Shown piece by piece: positions 36,637-46,492 of a DNA stretch of 64,000 nucleotides. The notes under the pieces were generated by a model that searched no databases, had not been told where the DNA came from, and saw only the letters and a program-made list of their open reading frames with translations. The stretch's first letter is position 1. Every line of letters starts with the position of its first letter. The position numbers were made by a program, and so were the translations under genes. The stretch is from Dillenia suffruticosa (lineage: Eukaryota > Streptophyta > Magnoliopsida > Dilleniales > Dilleniaceae), in NCBI GenBank assembly GCA_033439265.1, contig JAVTVX010000004.1, positions 20,907,701-20,971,700 of the forward strand, read 5' to 3'.

Positions 36637-37873
36637 ATAGTTATTAAACCCGGATCGTCGGTCGGATCGGGTCAACTCTTGACCAGTACAATGTATATGT
36701 TGGTTCTCTGGATGAACCGTATATGCAATCAACCCGGAAAACTCCTCGGGTCAATGAGGGTCAACCCACAACCCGTGTGACCCGCGGGTTTTGTTTTAAA
36801 GTCCGTCTCCAGCAATCTAGCGAATCATCCAACAATTGCTTGCACTCCTTCACCGCTCCGGCTCCTGCGTTGACTTTGAAGATCGTGTTTTGGAGAGCTC
36901 GCCGATGGCGGCTCGAAGGGAGAGCTTGAAGATGAGCTGCGGAGAAGGATTTGACGGCAGATTATTGAAGGAGATGTTGAGAAACACTAATCGGGATATA
37001 AAAGTTCAGTTGCAGAGGGATTTGGGAGAAGACGCTTGCGAGGGTTAGGGTTTTGGGAGGAAGTTAATTGGGCTTCGAGATCAATGTTGACTTTTTTCTT
37101 TCAATCAATTCCTTGTGTGACCAGAAAAAGAAAAAAAAAATTGAGTTTCGAAACGAAACCGAATAATCTCCGAGCTGGGAATCCTCCGTTTTAACTCAAA
37201 AACGCATTCCCCACCCAAGCATTGAATCAAACTCGATGAAGAAAGAGAAAAAGAGAGACAAAACAATTGAAAGAGAGTTTTCTCTATCTTGTGTTGCAAA
37301 TATATGGAATGGAACCCAAATCGAGAGATAGACGGGGAACGAGGGACCACATATTTTTGATAAGAGAGAGGAGACCCAAAACATAAACAAAAAGAGGGTA
37401 AATGACCAAAATGCCCCTAATGCAAGGGTTTTAGATTTTTGAAATCTTTGGGACATTGTTCATTGTTTGCTATTTTGGTTATATTAAAATTCCACTCATA
37501 TTTTTATGATATTATGTGTTAGAATTTTTAGGTATTTAGACAAAGTAGTATATCATGAAAGTTAGTTCAAAAAAATTTATCAGAATTATTGGTTGACAAT
37601 TGTGTTTTATGTCTATTATTTATATTTTATTTGTTATTTTGAAACAATAAAAATATAAATTTGTGAGTTTTTAATTTTTATTATATGATTATATTAGATT
37701 TTATAAATATTAACATTGATATTTTATATTTAAATAATATAATTATTTATTTTTTATATTTAAAATAATAAAAAATAATTAGTGGTTGAACCAATAACTC
37801 AACGATTCAGGTGGTTGAACCATAAATTTTAAGATATCCGGGTCAAAGCACAGATCAGATTTAATAACTATGA
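36637..37873. mobile_element. TIR transposon-like element (about 1.24 kb)
   Basis: The left end ATAGTTATTAAACCCGGATC and the reverse complement of the right end (ATAGTTATTAAATCTGATCT) are inverted repeats. Flanks GTTTTTATT (36628-36636) and GTTTTTTTT (37874-37882) could be a 9-bp target duplication, as for Mutator-like elements. The interior 36790-37060 is GC-richer than its surroundings and has frames such as MAARRESLKMSCGEGF. This may be captured host sequence, but I recognise no gene in it. Confidence 0.45.
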
Positions 37874-38026
37874 GTTTTTTTTATATTATATCAATCGGTA
37901 TTTAGAGTTATATTTTGACTAATTCAATTCGAAATTTACAATAATTCATTTAAGGGAGTTACCTTCATAATATAGTCTACTCCACACTCAAGTCATGAAT
38001 CAAACTCGTAATCTTGGTTAAGAAAA

Positions 38027-38396
38027 TATCACAGACCTTGGGGTAAATCGACTTTTGTGAGCTTGGTAAGTTGACACTTGACAGCCTGCTGATACTTCTA
38101 CTTATTCGTGCAACAATTTGTCATACTCGATTGCTAGCAGATGTTTAACGAAGAGCTAAGAGCAAAGAGCAAAGAGAAGAGTTTGAAGTAAAATAGAAAG
38201 AGAGAGAATGAGGAAGAGGAAGAAGAAGAAGAAGAAGAAGAAGAAGAAGAAGAGAAGAGAGAAAGAAAGAAGAGAAAGAAATGAGAAGGAAATCAGAGTA
38301 AGTCTTTTGTTATCTCTATTCTTGTATGGTACAAGCTACTTATTCCATTGTTCAATGTTCTAATATCCTAACTACCTAATTGCATAACTGCTTTCA
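38027..38396 (-). repeat. Gypsy-1 3' LTR, truncated
   Basis: Matches the first two thirds of 42395-42835, including a (GAA)n tract that is longer here (about 38213-38255). The match stops at AACTGCTTTCAG, where pol sequence begins directly. Confidence 0.8.
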
Positions 38397-39504
38397 GTTA
38401 TGATGCCATAACCCTTGATGAACCTCCTATAATTGTCTATTAAGCTTAGGAAGCCTCTCAGAGGTTTGATAGAAGTTGGTTTAGGCCAAGTCATGATGCA
38501 GTCAATTTTCTGTAAGTCCAATTTTACTCCTAAAACTGTTACTATGTGTCCTAAGTACTCAATTTGGGATTGACCAAATGAACACTTAGATAGTTTAGCA
38601 TACAACTGATACTGCCTCAAAATTAGAAGGACCACTTGTAGATGTTGGATATGGGACTGCAAATTAGGACTGTATACTAGAATATCATAAAAAAAAAAAA
38701 CCAATACAAATTTCCTCAGGTAGGGTTGAAATACTTGGTTCATCAATGATTAAAAAGTAGCATGTGCATTTGTAAGATCAAAATGTATTACTAGGAACTC
38801 AAAATATCCATGATGAGTTTGAAAAGTTGTCTTAGCTACATCCTTTGGTATGACTCTAATTTGATGCTAACCTGCTCTAAGATCAATATTGGAAAATAGA
38901 TTTGAACTATGTAATTCATCTAGCAATTCATCAAAATTAGGAATGGGATATCTGTCCTTGATTGTGATGTTGTTAAGCTACCTGTAATCCACACAAAATC
39001 TCCAAGAGTTATCTTTTTTTTTTCACAAATAAAACTGCGGAAACAAAGGGGCTGTTACTATATTTGACAACTCCTTGGTTGAGCATTTCTTGGACTTGCT
39101 TTTCTATTTCAGTCCTTTGAGAATGTGGATATCTATAAGGTGGTAGCTTGAAGGGTTGGACTCCAAGTTTAAGAGATATTGAATGATCATGGGACCTTTC
39201 TAGAGGCAGTGAGGTGGGTGTAGAGAAAACATCATTGAATTGCTATAGAAGGGTTGTAATAGACTGGTGCAGTGGGAACTAATGGTTTTCTGCAGATATG
39301 TTAATGTTACCACAACTCTGGATTTGTTATGTTGTGAATTTCTTGGTGTCCTTCCCATGGATTAGATTGATCTTTGGATCTTTCACCATTCCTACTAACA
39401 CCATTTCTCCTTCCTTACCAGCTAGTTTGACTTGCAGCATTCTGAAATCAAAAGTTATGGGACTGAAGTTGTATATCCAATCCACACCATGTATTATTTC
39501 CCAT
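38372..39504 (-). pseudogene. Gypsy-1 reverse transcriptase remnant
   Basis: The minus-strand frame at 38372-38746 includes FFYDILVYS, which matches the catalytic F-x-D-D-I motif with the first Asp replaced by Tyr. It is followed by YLGHIVTVLGV and ends in FIKGYG, the typical end of the Gypsy thumb region. Weaker, broken reverse transcriptase sequence continues to about 39290, and the end of the protease region lies at about 39300-39504. Integrase is absent. Confidence 0.75.
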
Positions 39505-40986
39505 TGATAGGGGTTAAATAAATGAAATATTTGCGATTGATTTTGTATTATTTTTGAATAAATATTACACTAATATTTATATTTTGTGACATTTGATTTA
39601 GGAGGAGACTTATTTTGGAAAATGAAGAAAAATGAGCTAAATTGGAGCAATTTTGTAAAGTATGGAAAATTGGACAGCAACGCTCTATCATTAGCACGTG
39701 GGCACGTGGATTTCAAGAGGTAAGCAAGAGGTTTTGAAGATTTATTGCAGTAAAAATTTCCTTTCCCAGTTACACATTCAAAAGGAAATTGGAGTGGACT
39801 TGGAATATTGAAGATTTTGAAGAATTTGATTCAATTCCTAATATTTAGGAAAAGAAATTTTTAAAGATGTAAATTTGTTAGATATTATGTTTTAGGAATT
39901 TTACTTTTTACTTTTTACTTTCTTTTTATTTATTTAGTAGTTATTAGGGTTAGAAATATTTATTTTTTACAAATAGGAAAAATCCTATGTTCTTTAGGGT
40001 TTTCTACTCCTATATATATAGGAGTATTCCATACCTTGAAAAGAACTTTTGGAGGAGGCAGCCGGGCAGCCCCTTGGGGGCAGCACTATTCACGTCTACA
40101 GTAGCAGCCGGCAGCCATTGTTCATGTAGTCCAACATATTCTTTTCATTCTTAATTTAATTTGTGAGTTTTTCTTTTTAGATAATTTTGTTTTAATTTAT
40201 TTTTCTAGTCAAAGAATTATTGAACCCTTGATGAATGATGAATGTGAGATCTAAATGATCTTATTTGCTTGATATTTGTGGGTATTTATTTAATTTCTAT
40301 GCTTAGTGTTTATGATTGTTTTGGAATTGTTAAATAGAGACATATGTTTAATAACTCTAGAATAGTCTACTACCATTTAAAAATAGCAAGGTTTGTGTAT
40401 TTTTAATAGAGTGGTAATTGACATAATTTTATGGCCTCGCAAGCTGTAGGATTTATGTCAAGAGATTAGGTAATCTAATTTAAATAAATCCAGATTGGAA
40501 TTTACTGATTAGAATTGGGTCTCTCTAGATCGTAGTGCTGTCGGAACATTAAATCCAATGAGGGTCTCTTGGGTTGTCTTTCGATTAGGGAAGTAATTAA
40601 CGATGGTATCTTGATTACCGAAAAAGTAAGGAGAGATTGGTCGCTTCGTGGTACTTAGCGGCTATAACCAATTTATTCGCATAATATCGAGTAATTTTTG
40701 TATCAATGATCAATCAAACACATCAAGGTGGAAATAACTCCTTTGGCTAGGTTTTCTCTTAATTGACTTCTTTTCCTTTAATTGATATTTTCTCATCATT
40801 TTATTGTAGTTAATTTTCATTAATTTGTTTGCTTAGTTATTTTAGATTATTTCATCAAAACCCCCCATATTTTCATTTTCCTTGAAAGAGATAAATTCGC
40901 CGTTCTCTGTGGATACGACCCTACTCGCGCTATATTCGTATTGTTTGAAGTAGGTATTTTATTTTTGATTGTTTGACGACACACCA
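39505..40986. mobile_element. Solo LTR (1,482 bp) nested in Gypsy-1
   Basis: The stretch starts TGATAGGGG, ends GACACACCA, and is flanked by a perfect 5-bp duplication CCCAT (39500-39504 and 40987-40991). Removing it rejoins the Gypsy-1 protease region in frame. It has a TATA box (CTATATATATAGG, about 40010) and near its right end a CTGTGGATACGACCC stretch, as in LTR ends of large plant Gypsy elements. The presumed orientation is plus. No internal region is present, so unequal recombination between two LTRs is likely. Confidence 0.8.
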
Positions 40987-40991
40987 CCCAT

Positions 40992-42227
40992 CCTTCTAAA
41001 GTGATAACCTTTGGATCAAATAAGAGCAGTATCCTTGTATGCTCCATTTAACTCCCCTGATTTTAGTGTCACTACTCACCTTGTTACCATCTGTTAACAC
41101 TGCCTGTAGTGATTCATCATCTTCTGGTTCCATTTTTAGTCTCTCTACCAACATACGGTTGATGAAACTATTTGAACTCCCTGTATCTATTAGTATGGAG
41201 TAAACCCTTGTAGTATTCCTTGAAGAATTATAGTCTTTCTTTCTAAAGAATTAGAAAGGGCACAGAGAGATACATCAAAGGTCTCCCCACCCCTGTCATC
41301 TTGCTCCCTTATTTCATTACCGACTAATCCATCTTCCTCCTCTACTGCTATGATTACATTTAGATGCTTAAATTTGCATTGATGGTCAGGAACACACTTC
41401 TCTTCACATTTAAAACACAAATTGTTAGTCCTGCAATAATGTATCTCTTGTGAAGATATCTTGGGAAGTCCACTACTATTATTGGAAGGTGTTGTAATCC
41501 TACTCCTCCTTAATTCTTTACCAGGATCCTAGTTCTTACTCATACCAATCCTCTTTTGCCTAGTTAATTCAAGAGATTGTTCTTGGACGGAGGTAATTTC
41601 AAAGGCTTGCAGTAGAGTTGTTGGTTTTAGCATCCTTAAAATGGGTTTAATTTCTTCTTTAACCCTACTAATAAAACTAGATACAAAGTAAGTCTCAGTT
41701 AGTTTAGAATTTACCTGAAGCATGAGTGACCACATTTCTTCAAACTTCTCATGGTATTCCGCCATGGTTTCTTGTTGATATAGCTTGTTAAATTCTTCCG
41801 CAACATCTCAAACACCTTTTTCTTCAAACCTTTAACAAAGGAGTTGGGAGAATTTTTCCCAATTCACTTCTTGTTTTGCTATCTTCACTCCATGGAACCA
41901 TATCTCAGTCTTACCATCCAAGTACATTTCTACTGTGTCCACCCAATTGCAGTTTAGTATCTGGTAAACTTTAAAGAACGTAAGGCATTTTTTTAACCAT
42001 ATTCGAGGATTGTCTCTATTGAATATGGGAAGTTCAACCTTTGGTGAATTTGGTAAATGGTTCTTCCTGCTGGTTTCCTTCCTGAACTGTGATGTTCCGA
42101 TGTCACCTCTGAATCTTCCTCCAGTGGGAGTTGGAAGAATTGGAGTTTTATTCACTCGATTTGCTTCTGAACTCTCTTCTTTATCTTTATTCATCTTTTG
42201 CATTATGGTGTTGAATTTTTTCTCCAT
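40992..42227 (-). pseudogene. Gypsy-1 gag, zinc knuckle and protease remnants
   Basis: Minus-strand gag pieces lie at 41832-42227 (with PKVELPIFNRDNPRIWL) and 41529-41765. A zinc-knuckle variant CFKCEEKCVPDHQC is at about 41370-41420, of the kind seen in plant Gypsy gag. The protease site LIDTGSSNSFI has its Asp-Thr-Gly codons at 41179-41187 and looks intact locally. Stops and frameshifts separate gag from protease. Confidence 0.8.
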
Positions 42228-42394
42228 GTCAATGGATTCTTGCTTCCAAATGTCGGTACTGGGTCCCCAATTCAGAGTGAACTTCTTGTATCCTTGTGTT
42301 CTATTTCTTTAGTTGTTCTTCAATAGTTTTAAATCTGGTTCCTGCAGCCATGGTTGTGGTTTTACTGGGGAAAGGCAGCTTTGATACCAAATTT

Positions 42395-42835
42395 TGTCAC
42401 AGACCTTGAGTAAGTCGACTTATGTGAGCTTGGTAAGTTGACACTTGATAGCCTGCTGATATTTCTACTTATTCGTGCAGCAATTTGTCACACTTGATTG
42501 CTAACAGATGTCTGACGAAGAGCTAAGAGCTAAGAGCTAAGAGAAGAGTTGGAAGTAGAATAGAAAGAGAGAGAATGAGGAAGAAGAAGAAGAAAAAGAG
42601 AAGAGAGAAAGAAAGAAGAGAAAGAAAAGGAGAAGGAAATCAGAGTAAATCTTTCGTTATCTCTATTCTTGTCTGGTACAAGCTATTTATTCTATTGTTC
42701 AATGTTCCAACATCGTAACTACTTTCAGCAGAAGCTAACAGACATTTGATTGCTAACACTTGATTGCTAACTGCTTTCAGCTGAAGCTAACAGACATTTG
42801 TTTTAGTTACATTCCATTTTCCTCTTGCTGTGACA
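42395..42835 (-). repeat. Gypsy-1 5' LTR
   Basis: A 441-bp LTR with 8-bp inverted ends TGTCACAG/CTGTGACA. It contains GA-rich and (GAA)n-like sequence at about 42560-42640. Confidence 0.85.
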
Positions 42836-42876
42836 GGAACTGACCGTTGGTATAACTATGGGTTTTATCCGTGCAA

Positions 42877-43240
42877 CTTGGATGACAAGGAGTTTGGTCG
42901 GTGCTTATATGGCCCATTTGATTGACCGACTTACCAAAAAACACCAATGGCCTCATTTGCCCCAATCGCTTTTCGTACTTTTGGTTTTTATATTTTTAAA
43001 AAATATTATGTATTAGTTTTTATTTCCTTGTTTTTCCTTACAGCTTGGATGACTAGGAGTTTGGTCGGTGCATATGTGGCCCATTTCATTGACTGACTTA
43101 CCAAAAACACCAATGGCCTCATTTGCCCCAAACCCTTTTTCATACTTTTAGTTTTTATATGTTTTAAAAATATTATGTATTTGTTTTTATCTGCTCGTTT
43201 TTCCTTACAACTTGGATGACTAGGAGTTTGGTCGGTCGAT
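42877..43240. repeat. Tandem repeat, 167-bp unit, about 2.2 copies
   Basis: CTTGGATGAC followed by AAGGAGTTTGGTCGG or TAGGAGTTTGGTCGG begins at 42877, 43044 and 43211, giving a period of exactly 167 bp. The units are similar but not identical. The third is cut short about 90 bp before the TATA box of gene C. Function unknown. Confidence 0.85.
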
Positions 43241-43253
43241 GTTGTATACCGAA

Positions 43254-43340
43254 CACGTGGACGTGGAAACTCTCTCTCTCTCTATATCGGTGTTTTGAAA
43301 CCCGGACCGGACCGGCCGGTCCGCGTTTCTCTATATATAG
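43254..43340 (+). promoter_or_regulatory. Gene C promoter: G-box, GC-palindromic stretch and TATA box
   Basis: CACGTG with flanking G (43254-43260) is a canonical plant G-box, followed at once by ACGTGG. Next come (CT)n, a CCGGACCGGACCGGCCGGTCC palindromic stretch near 43302-43324 and CTATATATAG (43331-43340). The TATA box is shared with gene A, but everything upstream of it differs, so gene C has acquired a new proximal promoter. Use of the G-box is inference. Confidence 0.5.
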
Positions 43341-45575
43341 CCCATTTGATTTGTTGATTTACAAGCTATCTCATTTGCCCTCTTCGCCTTCTGTTTGATC
43401 GACTTTGTGCGTGTGGGGTTTCCTCTTATTGATTTACAAAACCAGATCGTCTTGTTCAGATGGCCGCTTCGAATCAAACCACAAATCGCAGTTTACTGAA
43501 AAAGATTAAGGTATAATCTCCAGTTATCACTCAAATTTGTTCAAGTTCCTACTTTTGTGATTAGTGTCTTAATTGATGCTGATGATTATAATTATCTCCT
43601 TAGTTGAATATTCCACACATTTGATATCTGGGTTTGTCTTTGAATTTTTTTTAGCTAGTTAATTTGAGCTTTGAACTTCAACAATTCTCTGTTTTTTAGT
43701 TCTCAGAGTCAAGATCAGTGTTTGATGGGTATACTTTCACTTGCTTCTTTCTCTCTTGCTTTTTTTTTTTTTTTGTTTTGCAATTTTTTTGAATAATAAT
43801 TGTGACTTGGCCATTACCCTAGAGTCCGCACTAACAAACCCAGCGTGCGCATACACTGTGCCACAGACTATACACTCTAGGCAAGTATCAGAGCAAACCC
43901 TTGGGGTGGGGGTGTTAGTATTCGTTCCTATTTATGTTTGTCAGATCAAAAAGGCTGACTATGTGACCAATAATTACATCCTAATTTCTAGTTCCAGGCA
44001 ATTTATTATTTTTTTTTCAAAATCTTAAATCTGGATAATTCTTTTGTCTCTCATACAAATGAATGTAAATAGTTCATTTGACATAATGCAAGTTTTGTGG
44101 TTGTTGAATTTATGTAGTTTCCTCGCATCTTGAGGGTCACCCGTCTGAAAAATACATCCAATGTTCCTATACTTTGGGTGGCTAAGAAGTACTTAGATTC
44201 AAACCTGACACGTTCTGAAAGGCAAAGTGAGGGTGGGTTAGACAACGGACGCCTCATTCCCAAACTTCAGATGGAGATTCCACCCAATAAATTTGCATAT
44301 ATACATCATGAGGACTATCATAGTATTGAGGGAACCTATATCATAGCCTATGCCTACCCTCAAATTACGGATGGGGAAGTTCCTTCTTTCCCAAATGTTG
44401 AGGATGGAACAGACCAGTATCCTGATGGAACAATGGGAACATTTGTTAGGGAGGTGTTTGATTCGTATGATATAAGGGATATGGCTGAACTTCGTCTCAC
44501 ATATAATGGGGTGAAAGTTGGCTTTGAGTGTGAGAAGCGTCGATTGCCTAGCGGAATAAGGTTAAGTAGTTTGATTTCACCATTCTCAAAATTATTTTGG
44601 TCATTTGGTGATGGTTCATGTTTAAAAGCTTCTTATATATGTTTATGCTGTAATGTCTCAGCTTCTTTGTTGGTGATCTGAACAAGGTGGTGGAGTAATG
44701 CAAAGTTGAGAAGAAAATATGAGGTCTTTGGTAATACTAATTCTAATTTCTCGAACGCTTTCCTGGGTTTGTGGATTGTGATTCCTTATGTAGTTTAACC
44801 TTCTTTACTAGAGCTTGGGGATCCACCTTCCATTTTTATCATGCAAAAAAATACGAACGGTGCCACATACCAATTAAAAAAATCCACCGTCATTAGAAAA
44901 GTACAAACTATTTTATATCAGAATTCTTTCCTTAAAGTCGAGTTGGGATAGAAACATTGATAGAGGGCTTTGTTCATAAAGAAAAAAGAATTTGTAGATT
45001 GTTAAAGGCAGAAATAATAAGACACACCTAGTCTGAAATAAAAGCTTCAGAAGTCTCAAATGAACAGCAGCTCTTATCAATAACCTTCACACAAGTGGGA
45101 GATTAACAAACGTAAATCAAATTCTACCCTTGCAATAGATAAAACTCTAGATGCTTGAATTTTCTTTGGTGTGCATGCTGGCATTTAAAACATGGCCAAT
45201 ATAATCAGGAGATCAAAAACTGCAGCTTGTTTTAGTAAATTTTCCCATTCAGACAAATATGGTAACTCTTAACATCTAATGCCTAAGCTCATTTCGCTTA
45301 ATTTTTGTTGTTACTGCAGTTACTCCTAACTTGAACCCCTTTGGATCAGATTTTGAGGGAATACATTTACAATAATTCAGAAAAAAGCCTATTAACAAAA
45401 CATTTTTAATGTCTGGCTGCTCAGTTATTTAGTATACAACAAATTTATTGACCACAGAAGTAACTGAGTTTTTCAGGTTTGATTCTTTCCAAATATTTGT
45501 TTTTGCGAACTCTTGTGTGCGGTCTTTCCTCATATGTACAGCATATGCACACCTATAAAACTCATTATTTCCATA
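43331..45575 (+). repeat. Segmental duplication copy C, gene-bearing part
   Basis: From the TATA box onward this stretch matches copy A 10094-12330 and copy D. It ends near CCTATAAAACTCATTATTTCC, where A and D continue with the rest of the 3' flank. About 5 kb of the ancestral block are therefore missing here. Confidence 0.85.
43460..44698 (+). CDS. Gene C: three-exon small plant protein of unknown function (176 aa)
   Basis: Exons are 43460-43510, 44118-44560 and 44662-44698, with GT-AG introns of 607 and 101 bp. All exon lengths equal those of gene A (51, 443 and 37 bp), and the frame is open to TAA. Exon 1 encodes MAASNQTTNRSLLKKIK. Compared with A, about 15 codons of exon 2 change the residue (for example Cys to Arg in RVTR and Tyr to Cys in GFECE), and about eight are silent. 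A stretch of roughly 130 nt around MEIPPNKFAYIHHEDY is identical. Conservation of frame and splice sites in two copies is the main evidence that the family is real. Function unknown. Confidence 0.75.
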
Positions 45576-46139
45576 TTTGTTTCTGGTCGAAGTGCGCGAT
45601 CAATCTCTTCAAGCTGCCAAGCAAAAGATTGCCGAGCTAGGGATCGTTATAGATCAACATGTGCGCACTTAGCTCAAACTATGTGAGAGGCTCCAATGTG
45701 CTATGGAAATCATTTATCAGGTAGGAATGGCAAGTGCCATGCCTACGAACACCATGGGTCCTGCTTCGGAGCCCGAGTTTGCCACTGTTCCTATATAGTC
45801 TGATGTTCCTCCTGTCCCCTAATTAGGGTTTCTGTTTTCTTTTTTGTAATTTCTCCTTCTTGTACTACTTTTCGAATGCATCAATGAGATGTTCTTTTGC
45901 TCGTCTCGTTGCGTACTTCATGTCGACATTATCATCTTTCGACGAATATAGCTTTACTCGGGACCATCTCCTAACTGGTGATGCGTATATCCGATAGCTA
46001 GTTTTTTTCTATGAGCCGTTCGATAGGACAAATTACAGATATTCCACGAGAGGGTGAATCCCATGATGATAATAAACTTCGTCCAATGAGTTTTATTCGT
46101 GGGTAGATCATGTGATGCTAGCTCGCACAAGGAGATGGA
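45576..46139 (+). other. Retroelement-like remnant between copies C and D
   Basis: A short broken frame (about 45590-45800) reads like a coiled-coil protein end, with LQAAKQKIAELG, an in-frame stop, then PTNTMGPASEPEF. It is followed by a T-rich stretch with TTTTTTGTAATTTCTCC, like a 3' untranslated region. I suspect the tail of a Gypsy-type or Mutator-type gene, but the family is not recognised. Confidence 0.3.
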
Positions 46140-46492
46140 CCCTAACGATAGGCTCCGTTCAGGAGGGCTGGGTAACACTAGCCCGTTCGGGGAGTAGATC
46201 CCTAACGATAGATCCCTAACGATAGATCCCATTCGAGAGCACTAGGCAACAGTAGCTCGTTTGGAGAGATAAATCCCTAACGATCAACTCCATTCGGTAG
46301 GTTTGGGCGACATTGGCCTGTTCGAGGATTGCGACGTTAAATCCCTAATGATAGGTTCTGTTCGGAAGGATTGGGGGATTCTGGCCCGTTTGGGGAGATA
46401 AATTCCTAATGATGGACTCCATTTGAGAGGTCTGGGCGACACTGGCACGTTTGGGAAGATAAATCCCTAACGATAGGATCTGTTCGAGTTAA
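46140..46492. repeat. Tandem repeat, about 60-bp unit
   Basis: CCCTAACGAT or close variants begin at 46140, 46200, 46214, 46275, 46343, 46403 and 46465, giving steps of 60, 14, 61, 68, 60 and 62 bp. Each unit holds a GTTCGG/GTTTGG motif and GGGCGACACTGGCCCG-like sequence. It ends exactly where copy D starts. Confidence 0.85.

Larger units (their letters stand above)
38027..42835 (-). mobile_element. Decayed Gypsy LTR retrotransposon on the minus strand (Gypsy-1)
   Basis: The right LTR (5' LTR, 42395-42835) has perfect TGTCACAG...CTGTGACA ends. Next to it TTTGATACCAAA is the complement of an initiator-Met-type primer site. The left LTR (38027-about 38396) starts TATCACAG and is cut short. The minus strand reads gag, zinc knuckle, protease and part of the reverse transcriptase. 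The rest of the reverse transcriptase, RNase H, integrase and about 60 bp of the LTR are missing, a single deletion joining pol to the LTR near 38396. No target duplication is visible. A solo LTR of another family sits inside. Confidence 0.85.

Noticed and set aside
36836-37048. A 70-residue frame inside the TIR element
   Set aside because: No recognised domain, overlapping frames are equally open, and there is no start context or splice support. I report the region only as possibly captured sequence.
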